Below, piece after piece: positions 44,250-55,102 of a stretch of DNA of 64,000 nt (position 1 is the stretch's first letter; each line of letters starts with the position of its first letter). The position numbers were made by a program, and so were the translations under genes. The notes beneath the pieces were generated by a model. That model was not told the DNA's origin. It made no database searches and saw only the letters and a program-made list of their open reading frames with translations. The stretch is from Cupriavidus taiwanensis (GTDB lineage Bacteria; Pseudomonadota; Gammaproteobacteria; Burkholderiales; Burkholderiaceae), in contig NZ_LT976853.1 of the NCBI RefSeq assembly GCF_900249755.1, positions 1,023,091-1,087,090 of the forward strand. The letters are read 5' to 3'.

Positions 44250-46469
44250 ATGGGTTTCAAGAAATTCAGCCTGGGCCGGCGCACGCCGGCCGCCGACGCT
44301 GCCACCGGCCTTGCGGATGGCCTGGACGGGACGGGCCTGGCCTATGCCGGCGGCCCCGAACCCGCGCCGCTGCCGCCCGCCGCGGGGCTGGGCGCGACGC
44401 CGCTGGAGCACGTGGGCCGCTGGCTCGGGCGCATGCCGTTCACGTCGCAGCAGCGGCTGCTGACCGTGGGCGTGGTGGTGTCGCTGGTGGCGCTGCTGGG
44501 CTCGGTCTACCTGGACAACCGCATCGCCAACAATGCCGCCGCGCAGATCGAGGTGGCCGGCGACATGCTGATGCACTCGCAGCGCCTGGGCAAGGCGGTG
44601 CCGGTGGCGCTGCTGGGCAATGCGCAGGCCTTCACCCAGCTGCGCCAGTCCAGGGACGCGCTGTCGGGCGACCTGAAGGCGCTGCAGCAGGGCAGCGACG
44701 AAAAGCGCGTGCGCGCCACCACCGGCGCGGCCGAACCGCTGCTGGAGGCCGCCATGGCGTCATGGCAGCGTTCCGAGAAAAGCGCCGCCGACGTGCTGGC
44801 GCAGCAGCCGGTGCTGACCACCATCGGCCAGACCCTGCAGATCTTCAACGCGTCCAACCCCGAGCTGCTCGAAGCCGCCGAACAGGTGGCGGCGATCAAG
44901 CTGCAGTCCGGCGCCAATGCGCGCGAGGTGGCGGCCTCGGCGCAGCTGGTGATGCTGACCCAGCGCCTGGGCAAGAACCTGAACGAGTTCCTGGCCGGCG
45001 AAGGCGTCAACCCCGAGACCGCGTTCCTGCTGGGCAAGGACACCAATACCTTCCGCGAGACCCTGGACGGCCTGCTCAACGGCAGCGAGGCGCTGCGGCT
45101 GTCCGCCGCCGCCGACGAAGAGACGCGCGGCTACCTGCAGCAGCTGTCGCAGCGCTTCGAGGCGGTGCAGAAGACCACCCAGACCATCCTGCAGAACCTG
45201 CCCGGCCTGATCGCCGCCAAGCGCGCGCAGCAGCAGATCTTCAATGACAACGAGGCGCTGCGCGCCGAGCTCTCGGCGCTGCAGCGCGCCTACGCGCAGT
45301 CGGCGCGGGTGCGCCCGGTGACGCTGGGCGCGACCGTGGTGTCGGCGGCGCTGACGCTGCTGTGCCTGGTCGGCCTGGCGGCGCTGTACCTGCGCGATTC
45401 GCGCATGCGCGCGCTGGAAGCCGAAGCGCGCGAGCGCGAGGCCGAGGCCCGCCGGCTCGACGAAAAACGCAACAACGACAACACCCAGAAGGCCATTTTG
45501 CAGCTGATGAACGAGCTGCAGGACATCGCCGACGGCGACCTGACGCGCCAGGCCACCGTGACCGAGGACATCACCGGCGCGATTGCCGACTCGGTCAACT
45601 ACACCGTGGAAGAGCTGCGCGAGCTGGTCGGCCGGGTGCAGCAGACCGCGGGCGAGGTGACGCAGGCGTCGGGGCAGGTGCAGTCCACCTCGACCCAGCT
45701 GGTGTCGACCACCGAAGAGCAGTCGCGCCAGATCCGCCAGACCGGCGAGTCGGTGGTGGAGATGGCCGACCGCATCACGCAGGTGTCGCGCGGCGCGGCC
45801 GAGTCCGCCAACGTCGCGCGCGCTTCGCTGTCGGCGGCGGAACAGGGCCAGCAGGCGGTGCAGAACGCCATTGCCGGCATGAACGACATCCGCGAGCAGA
45901 TCCAGGAGACCTCCAAGCGCATCAAGCGGCTGGGCGAGTCGTCGCAGGAGATCGGTGAAATCGTCGAGCTGATCTCGGACATTACCGAGCAGACCAACGT
46001 GCTGGCGCTGAACGCCGCCATCCAGGCGGCGTCGGCCGGCGAGGCCGGGCGCGGCTTCTCGGTGGTGGCCGAAGAAGTGCAGCGCCTCGCCGAGCGCTCG
46101 GGCGAGGCCACCAAGCAGATCGGCGCGCTGATCCGCACCATCCAGACCGATACCCAGGACGCGGTGCACGCGATGGAGCGCAGCACCCAGGGCGTGGTGG
46201 AGGGCGCGCGGCTGTCGGACAACGCCGGTGCCGCGCTGGTCGAGATCGGGCGCGTGTCGCGCCAGCTCGCCGAACTGATCGAACAGATCTCGCAGTCCAC
46301 CTCGCACGAGGCCGACCTCGCCACCACCGTGGCGCGCCATATCGAACGCATCCTGCAGGTCACCGAGCAGACCACCACCGGCACGCGCCAGACCGCGCAA
46401 TCGGTGCGCCAGCTGACGCTGCTGAGCGAGGAACTGCGCAACTCGGTGTCGCGCTTCAAGATCGCCTGA
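44250..46469 (+). CDS. pilJ: Methyl-accepting chemotaxis protein PilJ
   Basis: 739 residues. There are two membrane segments ([19 protein letters not shown] near residue 75, and [23 protein letters not shown] near 360) around a periplasmic PilJ sensor domain. A HAMP region ([17 protein letters not shown]) and the signalling domain with the hairpin-tip motif [35 protein letters not shown] follow. It senses surface contact or ligands and signals via PilI to ChpA. ATG 44250 has GAGGG upstream; an earlier ATG at 44220 is possible. Confidence 0.93.
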   Translation: MGFKKFSLGRRTPAADAATGLADGLDGTGLAYAGGPEPAPLPPAAGLGATPLEHVGRWLGRMPFTSQQRLLTVGVVVSLVALLGSVYLDNRIANNAAAQIEVAGDMLMHSQRLGKAVPVALLGNAQAFTQLRQSRDALSGDLKALQQGSDEKRVRATTGAAEPLLEAAMASWQRSEKSAADVLAQQPVLTTIGQTLQIFNASNPELLEAAEQVAAIKLQSGANAREVAASAQLVMLTQRLGKNLNEFLAGEGVNPETAFLLGKDTNTFRETLDGLLNGSEALRLSAAADEETRGYLQQLSQRFEAVQKTTQTILQNLPGLIAAKRAQQQIFNDNEALRAELSALQRAYAQSARVRPVTLGATVVSAALTLLCLVGLAALYLRDSRMRALEAEAREREAEARRLDEKRNNDNTQKAILQLMNELQDIADGDLTRQATVTEDITGAIADSVNYTVEELRELVGRVQQTAGEVTQASGQVQSTSTQLVSTTEEQSRQIRQTGESVVEMADRITQVSRGAAESANVARASLSAAEQGQQAVQNAIAGMNDIREQIQETSKRIKRLGESSQEIGEIVELISDITEQTNVLALNAAIQAASAGEAGRGFSVVAEEVQRLAERSGEATKQIGALIRTIQTDTQDAVHAMERSTQGVVEGARLSDNAGAALVEIGRVSRQLAELIEQISQSTSHEADLATTVARHIERILQVTEQTTTGTRQTAQSVRQLTLLSEELRNSVSRFKIA

Positions 46470-46596
46470 GTGGCCGGATGACGCCTGCGACCGCTTCCGC
46501 GCACCGCTTCCCCGCGCCTTATGCCAACTCCGCGCCCGCCGCCCGTTGCGGCGGGCGGCCCGCGGCTGCCGTGCCGGCGCCGCACTGGAAGCCGTC

Positions 46597-49500
46597 ATGT
46601 CCCTGAATCTTCCCGTCCCGCGCGACGCTGCCGCAGCCGGTGTGCCGGCCGGCGCCTTGCCCGAACCCGAACCCGCACCGTTGCCGGCCGGCGCGCAGCC
46701 GTCGCCCGAAGGCGGCGCCGCGCGCGACCTGTCCGGCCTGGCGTGGCTGGCGCCCAGCCTGCGCAGCGCGCTGGAAGAGGCCGCCGCGGAGCTGGGCCAC
46801 TATGTCGATGAAGTGCGCCAGGCGCCCGAGGCGCTGGGCGCGCGCGACACCACCTCGCTGCGGCTGGCCGGCCAGCACCTGCACCAGGCCGCCGGCGCCG
46901 TGCATATCGTCGGGCTGCGCGGCACCGATCCGTATTGCCAGGCACTGCGCCGCCTGCTCGACGCCATCGACGCCGGCGCCGTCGCCGCCGACCCCGAGGC
47001 GCTGGCGGTATTCCGCGCCGGCGTGCAGGCACTGGCCGAATACGTCGACGACCTGATGGCCGGCGACGACGAAGCCCCGCTGCGCCTGTTCCAGCCCTAT
47101 GCGGCCGTGCTGGCCCGATTGGGCGAGGAACGCGTGCATCCCGCCGACCTTTGGCTCGACGAACTGCAGATGCTGCCCGGCATGCTGCTGCCGGCCAAGG
47201 GGCCGGCAGCCGTCACGCGCGCGCGCCAGCAGTTCGAATCGGCCCTGCTCAAGGCGCTGCGCCTGCCCGCGCCGTGCGCCGACGCGGCGCTGCTGCGCGA
47301 GGCCTGGCTGCCGCTGCACGCGGCGCTGGAGGAACTGCGCGCCAACGAACAGGATGCGCGCCGCGCCGCCGACCATCCCGACCGCGGCGTCTGGCATGTG
47401 CTGGGGCTGGTGTGCCGTGCGCTGGCGCTGGGCCTGCTGCCGTCGGACCTGCTGGCCAAGCGCCTGGCCGGCCGCGTCAACCTGTTGCTGCGCCAGTACC
47501 AGCAGGGCCATGTGCGGGTGCCGCAGGCGCTGCTGAACGATGCGGTGTTCCTGCTGGTCTGCACCGGGCTGGGCGAGGGTGGCAACGATAGCGCCAACGA
47601 CAGCGACAACGACGCGGTGTCGCTGCGCGCCGATATCGCGCGCACGCTGGCGGCGTTCCGCCTCGATGGCGCGCATGCGCAGGCCAATGCCGATTTCCGC
47701 CGGCGCTACTACGGCTGGCTCGACCCCATCGACACGCGCAACCTGCAGCAGGCCGCGGCCGGGCTGGAACGCGCCGCGGCGGCCGACCAGGCCGCCTGGG
47801 AAATCGCGCTGGCCGCGCTGGCCGAGGCGGCGCTGCCGCTGGCGCAGCCGCCGCTGCAGCGTTGCCTGGCGCGGGCCGCGATGCCGGGGCGCGAGCGCGG
47901 CGCCGGCGATGCGCTGGGCGCCGCCGGCATCGCGCTGTTCCTGTCGCGCGCGCTGGCGCTGCCGTGGCGCGTGCACGGGCAGTCCGCCCATCCGGCCGCG
48001 GCGCGCTTTGCCGCGCAGTGCGACGCGCTCGCCGCCAGCCTGGCCGACCCTGCCGCCGCCGCGCCGGCCTGGCTGGCGCGCATGGTCGACGAGGCGCGCG
48101 CGCAGGCGCTGCGCAGCGAAGCCGTGGCGCAACTGCGCGCCCAGCTCGACAGTGGCGAGTCCTGGCTCGACAGCTACGACCGCAATGCGGCGCGCGCCGA
48201 CGGCGCCGCGCACCTGCGCGACGCGCGCCAGGCCTTCGCCGCGCTGCAGGCAACGCTGGCGCAGCTGCAGGGCTCCTGCGCACTGCCGGCGGCGCTGGCC
48301 GGCGAAGCGGCGCAGGCCAGCGCGGCGGTGCAGGGCGTCGCGGCGCGGCTTGCCGATGCGGGCGAGCTCGCCGACGCCGGCGCGCGCGCGGCGCTGCTGC
48401 GCACGGTGGCGGCGGAGCTGGGCGCGGTCCACGCGTTCGCCGATGCCGTCGAATTCGGCCGCGTGCGCCGCGCGGACGCATTGCCGGATGCCGCAGACGC
48501 GAGCGAAGCGCAGGCGCCGCAGGATCCGCTGGCCGCCGCGCGCGCCGCCGCCGACGAAGCGCTGCGCGCCGGTGCCAGCGCCGATGCGCCGGCAGTGCAG
48601 CGGCTGCGTGCCGCGCTGCAGGCGCTGGCCGACCAGGCCGCCATCGACGACGATGCCGCGCTGCGCCGCCTGGCCACCGATGCCGTCACGCAGTGCAACG
48701 CCTGGCTTGCCGGCAGCGACGACGCCGGCGCCCGCATGGTGATGGCGCTGGCCGCGATCCCGGCCGAGCCTGCGCCGATGCCGGCCAGCGCAACCACGCC
48801 GGCGATGCCCGCCGCCGGCGACCACGCCGCCATCGATGCGGAACTGCTCGACATCTTCCTGAACGAGGCCGACGAGGTGCTGGCCGGCATCGCCGGCGAC
48901 CTCGGCGCCGGTGTCGAGGCGCTGCGCGATGCCGACACGCTCAGCCGTCTGCGGCGCGCATTCCATACGCTCAAGGGCTCGAGCCGCATGGTCGGCCTGC
49001 ATCGCTACGGCGAAGCGGCGTGGGCGGTGGAGCAGGTGATGAACCTGTGGCTGGCCGAAGCGCGCGAGCCCGCGCCGGCGCTGCTGGCGCTGCTGCGCCG
49101 CGCGCATGCCGAGCTGTCGGCGTGGGTCGCGCGGCTGCACGGCGATGCCGCGGCCTGGCACGACATCGCGCCGCTGGTCGCCGCCGCCGAAGCGCTGCGC
49201 GATGCCGGCGCCGCCGCCGACATGGCGCTGGCGCCGGACGTGCCTGAAGTGCCTGAAGTGCCTGGCGACGACGTGCCGAGCGAGGAGCCGGAGGCCGCCG
49301 CCACCGCGGACACGGATACCGATACCGATACCGGCGCCGACGCCGACGCCGCCACGCCCGACGACAACGTGATCCCCTTCCGCCTGGCCGGCGGCCTGTC
49401 GGACGAGGACGACCATTACAAGGTCATCGGCCCGGTGCGCATCGGCCTGGCGCTGTACAACGTCTACCTGCAGGAGGCCGACGGCCTGCTGCGCCAGTTC

Positions 49501-52500
49501 GCCACCGATATCTCCGAATGGCGGCACGAGGCCCACCCATGCCCGAGCGAGCTGGCGCTGCGGGTCGCGCACACGCTGCAGGGCAGCGCGTCGACCGTGG
49601 GCCTGGAGCCGGTGCGCGAGATTGCCGAGGCGCTGGAAGCGTTGCTGCTGCAGCTGGGCGCGCATCCGGTGGCGATGCATGCGGGCGACTTCCGCCTGCT
49701 GGAGCAGGCCGCCGAGCGCATGCGCGGTATGCTGCACCAGTTTGCCGCCGGCATCTGGCCGCAGGCCGATGCCGGGTTGCGCCGCAGCCTGGTCGAGTTC
49801 GGCGAGCGCGCACTGCTGCGCCCGCGCGTGGCAGTACCCGTGCCGCAGCCGCCGGCCGAGAGCGATGACGCGATGGCGCAGATGTTCGGCCGCTTGCCGC
49901 CCGCGGCACAGGATGCAGCGGCGCTGCCGCCTGCTGCCGATGCTGCTGAAGCTGCCGAAGCCGATGCAGCGCCGCCCGCCACCACGCATGACGCGGTCGT
50001 GATCGCGCTGCCGACGGCGCAGCGTGCGCATGAGGCGGCGGCTGCCGACGCCAACGTTGCCAACGTCGCCGACCCGGCCCTGGTGCAGATCTTCCTGGAA
50101 GAGGCGCAGGGCTCGCTGCCCGAGCTGGGCAAGCTGTTGCGCGGCTGGGAAGCCGCGCCCGCCGACGCGCGCCATGGCGGGCTGGTGCTGCGCGCGCTGC
50201 ATACGCTCAAGGGCAGCGCGCGCATGGCCGGCGCGATGGCGCTGGGGCAGGCCGCGCACGAGATGGAAACGCTGCTCGACAGCACGCTGCGCGGGCAGGG
50301 GCAGCAGCCGGTTGCGCCCAAGGTGTTCGAGCGGCTCTACGCCTGGTACGACCGCATCCTCGCGCATGCCGAGGCCTTGCAGGCCGGCCGCCTGCTGCCG
50401 GCCGACGATCCCGATGTGGTCAACGGCCTGGCCGAACCCCTGCAGGCGGCCGACGCCGCCATGCCGCAGCCTGAAGCCGCTGAAGCGCCCGACGCTTGCG
50501 CGGCAGCAGCGCCCGCGTCCGACCCCGATCGCGACCTGCCCGCGGTGCCGGGGCCGGCCGACGTGATGGTGCCGATGCCGCCGGCCGCTGCGCTGGCTCC
50601 GCTCGCGCCGCTACCTGCGCTGGCTCCGGCCGAGCCGCAGCGCGCGCTGGTCCGCGTGCAGGCGCGCGCGCTCGACACGCTGATCAACGAGGCCGGCGAA
50701 GTCGGCGCCACGCGCGCGCGCCTGGACAGCGAGCTGGAGGCGATGCGCGCCTACCTGGGCGAACTGAACGACAACGTCGCGCGCCTGCGCGGCCAGTTGC
50801 GCGAGATCGAGATCCAGGCCGAATCGCAGATGGCGTCGCGCATTGCCGACGCGCAGCACAAGCAGGAATTCGATCCGCTCGAGTTCGACCGCTTCACGCG
50901 CTTCCAGGAGCTGACGCGGATGATGGCCGAGTCGGTCAACGACGTGGCCACCGTCGAGCAGAACCTGCAGCGCGGCTTCGACCGCGCCGCCGGCGACCTT
51001 GCGGCGCAGGCGCGGCTCACGCGCGGGCTGCAGCGCGGACTGATGCAGGCGCGCATGGTGCAGTTCGACGCGCTGGCCGAGCGCCTGTACCGCGTGGCCC
51101 GGCAGGCCGCGGCCGAGACCGGCAAGGAAGTGCGGCTGCTGATCAAGGGCGGCACGGTGGAGATCGACCGCTCGGTGCTGGACCGCATGGCCGGCCCGAT
51201 CGAGCACCTGATCCGCAACGCGGTGGCGCACGGCATCGAGCCCTCTGCGCAGCGCCGCGCCGCGGGCAAGCCTGCCACCGGCGCGCTGACGCTGGAGGTG
51301 CAGCAGGAAGGCAACGAGGTGGTGCTGCATTTCATCGATGACGGCGGCGGGCTCGACCTGGCGCGCATCCGCGCGCGCGCGGTCGAGCGCCGGCTGCTGG
51401 CGCCGGACGACGACGCCAGCGAAGCGCGCCTGACCGAGATGATCTTCACCCCCGGCTTCTCCACCGCGCAGGAAGTGTCCGAACTGGCCGGCCGCGGCGT
51501 CGGCATGGACGTGGTGCGCGCCGAGACCGTGGCGCTGGGCGGGCGCATCACGCTAACGTCGCAGCCGGGGCAGGGCACCACCTTTACCGTGCACCTGCCG
51601 CTGACCACGGCCATCACGCAGGTGCTGGTGTTCGCGCTGGGCGCGCGCCGCTATGCGGTGCCCAGCGGCATGATCGACCAGGTGCAGCAACTGCGCGCGC
51701 CGGCGCTGCTGGACGCGTACAACCACGGCCGCCTGGGCGTGGCCGGCGCCGAGGTGCCGTTCTTCTATTTCGGCGCGCTGCTGGAACAGGGCAACGCCGC
51801 GACGGCGGGGCGCAAGTACTCGCCGGTGGTGGTGGTGCGCAGCGGCGCCGAGCGCGTCGCCGTGCATGTGGACGACGTGGTCGGCAACCGCGAAGTGGTG
51901 GTCAAGCACATCGGCCCGCACCTGGCGCGCCTGGAGGGCATCGCCGGCGCCACCACGCTGGGCGACGGCGAGATCGTGCTGATCTACAACCCGGTGGTGC
52001 TGGCGCAGCGCTTCGTGCGCGAGCGCGGCCAGTCACGCCCGCTGGATCCGCCCGCGCTGCCGCAGACGCCGACTCAGCCGGTCGCGCAGATGGGCGCGGT
52101 GGCGGAACTGGCGGGCGACGGCAGTGCCGAGCCCGTGCCGGGCCTGGCGCTGCAGCCCACCGTGATGGTGGTCGATGATTCGCTGACCGTGCGCAAGGCC
52201 ACCCAGCGCCTGCTGGGCCGCGCCGGCTACCACGTGGTGCTGGCGCGCGACGGCGTCGACGCGCTCAAGCAGCTGCAGGACGTGATGCCGGACGCGATGC
52301 TGGTGGATATCGAGATGCCGCACATGGACGGCTTCGACCTGACCCGCAACGTGCGCTCCGACGCGCGCACCGCGCACCTGCCGCTGGTGATGATCACCTC
52401 GCGCACCGCCGACAAGCATCGCCGCTATGCCGAGGAAATCGGCGTCAACGTGTACCTGGGCAAGCCTTATAACGAGGATGAACTGCTGGGGACGCTGCAC

Positions 52501-52575
52501 CGGCTGCTGGGCGAGCGGGCGGCGGGGACGGCGGGGTCGGTGGGGCAGATGCTGGGGGATACGCCGGCGGGCTGA
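46597..52575 (+). CDS. chpA: Giant hybrid chemotaxis kinase ChpA/PilL
   Basis: 1992 residues, CheA-type. The N-terminal 700 residues hold degenerate Hpt-like helices. Three Hpt domains keep the phospho-His: His790 (AFHTLKGSSR), His992 (VAHTLQGSAS) and His1202 (LHTLKGSAR). Next come the dimerisation helices, HATPase with IEHLIRNAVAHGIEP (about 1537), a CheW-like domain and a C-terminal receiver with VVDDSLTVRKA and Asp in LVDIEMPHMDG (about 1903). Low-complexity linkers (VPEVPEVP, DTDTDTD, Ala/Pro/Asp) join the domains. It phosphorylates PilG and PilH. ATG 46597 is chosen; pilK/chpB-type cheR/cheB genes are absent here. Confidence 0.94.
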   Translation: MSLNLPVPRDAAAAGVPAGALPEPEPAPLPAGAQPSPEGGAARDLSGLAWLAPSLRSALEEAAAELGHYVDEVRQAPEALGARDTTSLRLAGQHLHQAAGAVHIVGLRGTDPYCQALRRLLDAIDAGAVAADPEALAVFRAGVQALAEYVDDLMAGDDEAPLRLFQPYAAVLARLGEERVHPADLWLDELQMLPGMLLPAKGPAAVTRARQQFESALLKALRLPAPCADAALLREAWLPLHAALEELRANEQDARRAADHPDRGVWHVLGLVCRALALGLLPSDLLAKRLAGRVNLLLRQYQQGHVRVPQALLNDAVFLLVCTGLGEGGNDSANDSDNDAVSLRADIARTLAAFRLDGAHAQANADFRRRYYGWLDPIDTRNLQQAAAGLERAAAADQAAWEIALAALAEAALPLAQPPLQRCLARAAMPGRERGAGDALGAAGIALFLSRALALPWRVHGQSAHPAAARFAAQCDALAASLADPAAAAPAWLARMVDEARAQALRSEAVAQLRAQLDSGESWLDSYDRNAARADGAAHLRDARQAFAALQATLAQLQGSCALPAALAGEAAQASAAVQGVAARLADAGELADAGARAALLRTVAAELGAVHAFADAVEFGRVRRADALPDAADASEAQAPQDPLAAARAAADEALRAGASADAPAVQRLRAALQALADQAAIDDDAALRRLATDAVTQCNAWLAGSDDAGARMVMALAAIPAEPAPMPASATTPAMPAAGDHAAIDAELLDIFLNEADEVLAGIAGDLGAGVEALRDADTLSRLRRAFHTLKGSSRMVGLHRYGEAAWAVEQVMNLWLAEAREPAPALLALLRRAHAELSAWVARLHGDAAAWHDIAPLVAAAEALRDAGAAADMALAPDVPEVPEVPGDDVPSEEPEAAATADTDTDTDTGADADAATPDDNVIPFRLAGGLSDEDDHYKVIGPVRIGLALYNVYLQEADGLLRQFATDISEWRHEAHPCPSELALRVAHTLQGSASTVGLEPVREIAEALEALLLQLGAHPVAMHAGDFRLLEQAAERMRGMLHQFAAGIWPQADAGLRRSLVEFGERALLRPRVAVPVPQPPAESDDAMAQMFGRLPPAAQDAAALPPAADAAEAAEADAAPPATTHDAVVIALPTAQRAHEAAAADANVANVADPALVQIFLEEAQGSLPELGKLLRGWEAAPADARHGGLVLRALHTLKGSARMAGAMALGQAAHEMETLLDSTLRGQGQQPVAPKVFERLYAWYDRILAHAEALQAGRLLPADDPDVVNGLAEPLQAADAAMPQPEAAEAPDACAAAAPASDPDRDLPAVPGPADVMVPMPPAAALAPLAPLPALAPAEPQRALVRVQARALDTLINEAGEVGATRARLDSELEAMRAYLGELNDNVARLRGQLREIEIQAESQMASRIADAQHKQEFDPLEFDRFTRFQELTRMMAESVNDVATVEQNLQRGFDRAAGDLAAQARLTRGLQRGLMQARMVQFDALAERLYRVARQAAAETGKEVRLLIKGGTVEIDRSVLDRMAGPIEHLIRNAVAHGIEPSAQRRAAGKPATGALTLEVQQEGNEVVLHFIDDGGGLDLARIRARAVERRLLAPDDDASEARLTEMIFTPGFSTAQEVSELAGRGVGMDVVRAETVALGGRITLTSQPGQGTTFTVHLPLTTAITQVLVFALGARRYAVPSGMIDQVQQLRAPALLDAYNHGRLGVAGAEVPFFYFGALLEQGNAATAGRKYSPVVVVRSGAERVAVHVDDVVGNREVVVKHIGPHLARLEGIAGATTLGDGEIVLIYNPVVLAQRFVRERGQSRPLDPPALPQTPTQPVAQMGAVAELAGDGSAEPVPGLALQPTVMVVDDSLTVRKATQRLLGRAGYHVVLARDGVDALKQLQDVMPDAMLVDIEMPHMDGFDLTRNVRSDARTAHLPLVMITSRTADKHRRYAEEIGVNVYLGKPYNEDELLGTLHRLLGERAAGTAGSVGQMLGDTPAG

Positions 52576-52584
52576 GGCTTTGCT

Positions 52585-52706
52585 CCCCTCTCCCGCTTGC
52601 GGGAGAGGGGCCGGGTGTGAGGGCCGGGCGGTGGCAATGGCGACGGCCTTCACTTCGTCGACATTCCCGGCCCTCACCCCAACCCTCTCCCGCAAGCGGG
52701 AGAGGG
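52585..52706. repeat. Paired REP-like palindromes in inverted orientation
   Basis: Two hairpins: CCCCTCTCCCGC-TT-GCGGGAGAGGGG (52585-52610) and CCCTCTCCCGC-AA-GCGGGAGAGGG (52683-52706). They are flanked inward by complementary arms GTGTGAGGGCCGGG and CCCGGCCCTCACCCC. The whole unit is a mirror pair, like a bacterial interspersed mosaic element. It lies just after the chpA stop, convergent with the next gene. Confidence 0.85.
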
Positions 52707-52757
52707 AGTACCCAGGCGGTCATGCAAGGCGCGTCACTGTATTACAGTCGAGCAGCG

Positions 52758-53540
52758 CTACCACCGCATCTGCGCATTCTTGCTATTCGTACTGACCGTC
52801 ATGGTCTTGGTCCTGCCCTGGTACGTCGCGCGCACGTTGTACGTGCCCGACGGCGCCTTCAGCAGGCAGCGCGGCCCGTCCGCGACAAAGCTGGCGACTT
52901 CCTTGCCGCCGCGCATCAGCTTGACGTCGACATCCGACAAGTACTCGCCGCGCGCGCCCTGCGTGAACAGCAGGCTCATGTTGTACTTGCGCGCCTGCGA
53001 TTGCAGCGCGACCTGCTCGTCCTCGGCGACGCCGCCGCAGATATAGGCGACGGGCCCGGCCTGGCGCTGCACCATCGCGTCACGCGGTGGCGGCGGGGGC
53101 GGCACGGTAAGCGGGGGGCTGGGCTGCGCGGGGGCTGCCATGGGCGGCGGGGCGGGCACCGCGGGCGGCGTGCCGGTCGGCGCGGGCATCGGTGAAGCCG
53201 TTGGCGGCGGGGCGGCCGTGGCGGGCGCCGCTATGCCGGGTGCTGGCTGGGTGGCGGGAGGCATGGTGGCGGCCGGCGGCACCGTCGTTGCGGGCGGCGT
53301 GGTCGCGCCCGGTGTCGGTGCCATGGTGCCTGGTGCGGGTGTCGCGGCCGGCGTTGCCGGCGCGGGATTGGCATCGACTACGGGTGCCTGCGCATGGCTC
53401 GCTGCCGGCACCAGGGCCAGCAGCGCGACCACGCCGGCGCTCAGTGCGAGCACCAGGCGCTTTACGCGCGAGCGGCGTGCCAGGCGCGCTTCGACAACCT
53501 TCAGCGAACGGGTAGGGGCAAACGGGGGCAGTTGCGGCAT
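52758..53540 (-). CDS. Exported Pro/Ala-rich protein with a C-terminal beta domain
   Basis: 260 residues. A basic N terminus is followed by a membrane/signal segment (LVLALSAGVVALLALVPAASHA). A Pro/Ala/Thr-rich stretch of about 100 residues comes next, then a C-terminal domain of about 105 residues: VAYICGGVAEDEQVALQ, then YLSDVDVKLMRGGKEVASFVADGPRCLLKAPSGTYNVRATY. The last part resembles carboxypeptidase-regulatory/Ig-like beta folds and has two Cys. ATG 53540 has AAGGAGG upstream. Probably periplasmic; function unknown. Confidence 0.78.
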   Translation of the reverse strand: MPQLPPFAPTRSLKVVEARLARRSRVKRLVLALSAGVVALLALVPAASHAQAPVVDANPAPATPAATPAPGTMAPTPGATTPPATTVPPAATMPPATQPAPGIAAPATAAPPPTASPMPAPTGTPPAVPAPPPMAAPAQPSPPLTVPPPPPPRDAMVQRQAGPVAYICGGVAEDEQVALQSQARKYNMSLLFTQGARGEYLSDVDVKLMRGGKEVASFVADGPRCLLKAPSGTYNVRATYQGRTKTMTVSTNSKNAQMRW

Positions 53541-53712
53541 CGTGGCCTCCTTGGCAAGCTTGGGAATCCGATGCCCGGAGGACCCCGTCGGGATCACTCC
53601 GGGTGTCTCTTTTCCATGCTAGGGCCAGGGAACAGGCGACACTGCCGGGCGCGGTCCTACATCCGCGTCAGCCGACGGCGCATTCGCGCCGGCAAGCGGC
53701 GCGCGCGCGACT

Positions 53713-55020
53713 TCACTTCGGGCCCACCAGCCGCTTCGGCACCGACAGCGTCAGCGCCGCGCCGACCACCAGGCACGCGGCCAGCAGATACATGCCGGAA
53801 TCCGTGCTGTGGGTCAGGTCCTTGAGCCAGCCCACCGCATACGGGCTGAGAAAGCCGGCGAGGTTGCCCAGCGAGTTGATCAGCGCAATGCCCGCGGCCG
53901 CGCCGGTGCCGGCCAGGAACGCCGTGGGCAGGCTCCAGAACAGCGGCAGCGTGGTCAGGATGCCGATCGTCGCCAGCGTCAGCGCCACCATCGCCAGCGT
54001 GGTGTCGCCGTGCCATTGCACCGACAGCAGCAGCCCCAGCGCGCCGGCCAGCGCCGGCAGCGCGATATGCCAGCGCCGCTCGCCGCTGCGATCCGCGCTG
54101 TAGGCCACCAGCACCATGCCGATCACCGCGCAGCCATAGGGAATGGCGGTCAGCAGCCCGATATCGAGCGCGCCCTTGACGCCGGTCTGCTTGATGATGG
54201 TCGGCAGCCAGAAGCTGACGCCGTACAGGCCCATGACGAAGCAGAAATAGATCGCGCTCATCAGCCACACGCGCGGGCTGGACAGCACGGTGCGCACCGG
54301 CGGGTCTTCCTTGTGCGCGTTCTCGCTGGCGATATTGCGCTCGAGCAGCGCCTTTTCCTCGGCCGTCAGCCACTTTGCATGGGCGATGCGGTCATCGAGG
54401 TAGGCCAGCACCCACAGCCCCACCAGGATCGACGGAATCCCTTCGAGCAGGAACATCCACTGCCAGCCGGCCCAGCCGTTGTGGCCGTCGAAGGACTGCA
54501 TGATCCAGCCCGACAGCGGCCCGCCGATCACTCCCGACAGCGCGATCGCGGTCATGAAGAAGGTGGTGGTGCGCCCGCGCCGGTTGGCCGGATACCAGTA
54601 GGTCAGGTACAGGATGATGCCGGGGAAGAAGCCGGCCTCGGCGATGCCCAGCAGGAAGCGCAGCACGTAGAACATGGTCGGCGTGGTGACGAACATCATC
54701 GCCGCCGAGATCGCGCCCCAGGTGATCATGATGCGCGCGATCCAGATGCGCGCGCCCACCTTGTGCAGGATCACGTTGCTCGGCACTTCGAACAGGAAGT
54801 AGCCGATGAAGAAGATGCCCGCGCCCAGGCCATAGACGGTCTCGCTGAACTGCAGGTCGTTCAGCATCTGCAGCTTGGCGAAGCCGACGTTGACGCGGTC
54901 CAGGTAGGCCACCACGTAGCACAGCAGCAGGAAGGGCACCAGGCGCCAGCTGACCTTGCGGTAGGTGGCGTCTTCGAAGGCGGCGTCGCTGACGCCCGGG
55001 TTGACTGCGGTCGTTGTCAT
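53713..55020 (-). CDS. MFS transporter, anion:cation symporter type
   Basis: 435 residues, twelve helices. The ACS-family blocks are visible: RLVPFLLLCYVVAYLDRVNVGFAKL, FFIGYFLFEVPSNVIL, RFLLGIAEAGFFPGIILYLTYWYPANRRGR. Such carriers take up organic anions such as phthalate, tartrate or galactonate. AGGAGA precedes the ATG. It is followed (upstream on the strand) by an SDR gene and probably belongs to one catabolic unit with the SDR; the substrate is unknown. Confidence 0.88.
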   Translation of the reverse strand: MTTTAVNPGVSDAAFEDATYRKVSWRLVPFLLLCYVVAYLDRVNVGFAKLQMLNDLQFSETVYGLGAGIFFIGYFLFEVPSNVILHKVGARIWIARIMITWGAISAAMMFVTTPTMFYVLRFLLGIAEAGFFPGIILYLTYWYPANRRGRTTTFFMTAIALSGVIGGPLSGWIMQSFDGHNGWAGWQWMFLLEGIPSILVGLWVLAYLDDRIAHAKWLTAEEKALLERNIASENAHKEDPPVRTVLSSPRVWLMSAIYFCFVMGLYGVSFWLPTIIKQTGVKGALDIGLLTAIPYGCAVIGMVLVAYSADRSGERRWHIALPALAGALGLLLSVQWHGDTTLAMVALTLATIGILTTLPLFWSLPTAFLAGTGAAAGIALINSLGNLAGFLSPYAVGWLKDLTHSTDSGMYLLAACLVVGAALTLSVPKRLVGPK

Positions 55021-55102
55021 GCTGTCTCCTGAGGAAATGGCGTTTCTGTGTGACGCGTTCTTGCAGCTACCGTACGACTGGAAAAGCGGGTGGGAGGCGG
55101 TC

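Noticed and set aside
46519-50367. A 1282-residue open frame on the minus strand across chpA
   Set aside because: It is antisense to a clearly conserved kinase, is dominated by Arg/His/Gly/Gln and has no domain. It is a by-product of the GC-rich codon pattern.
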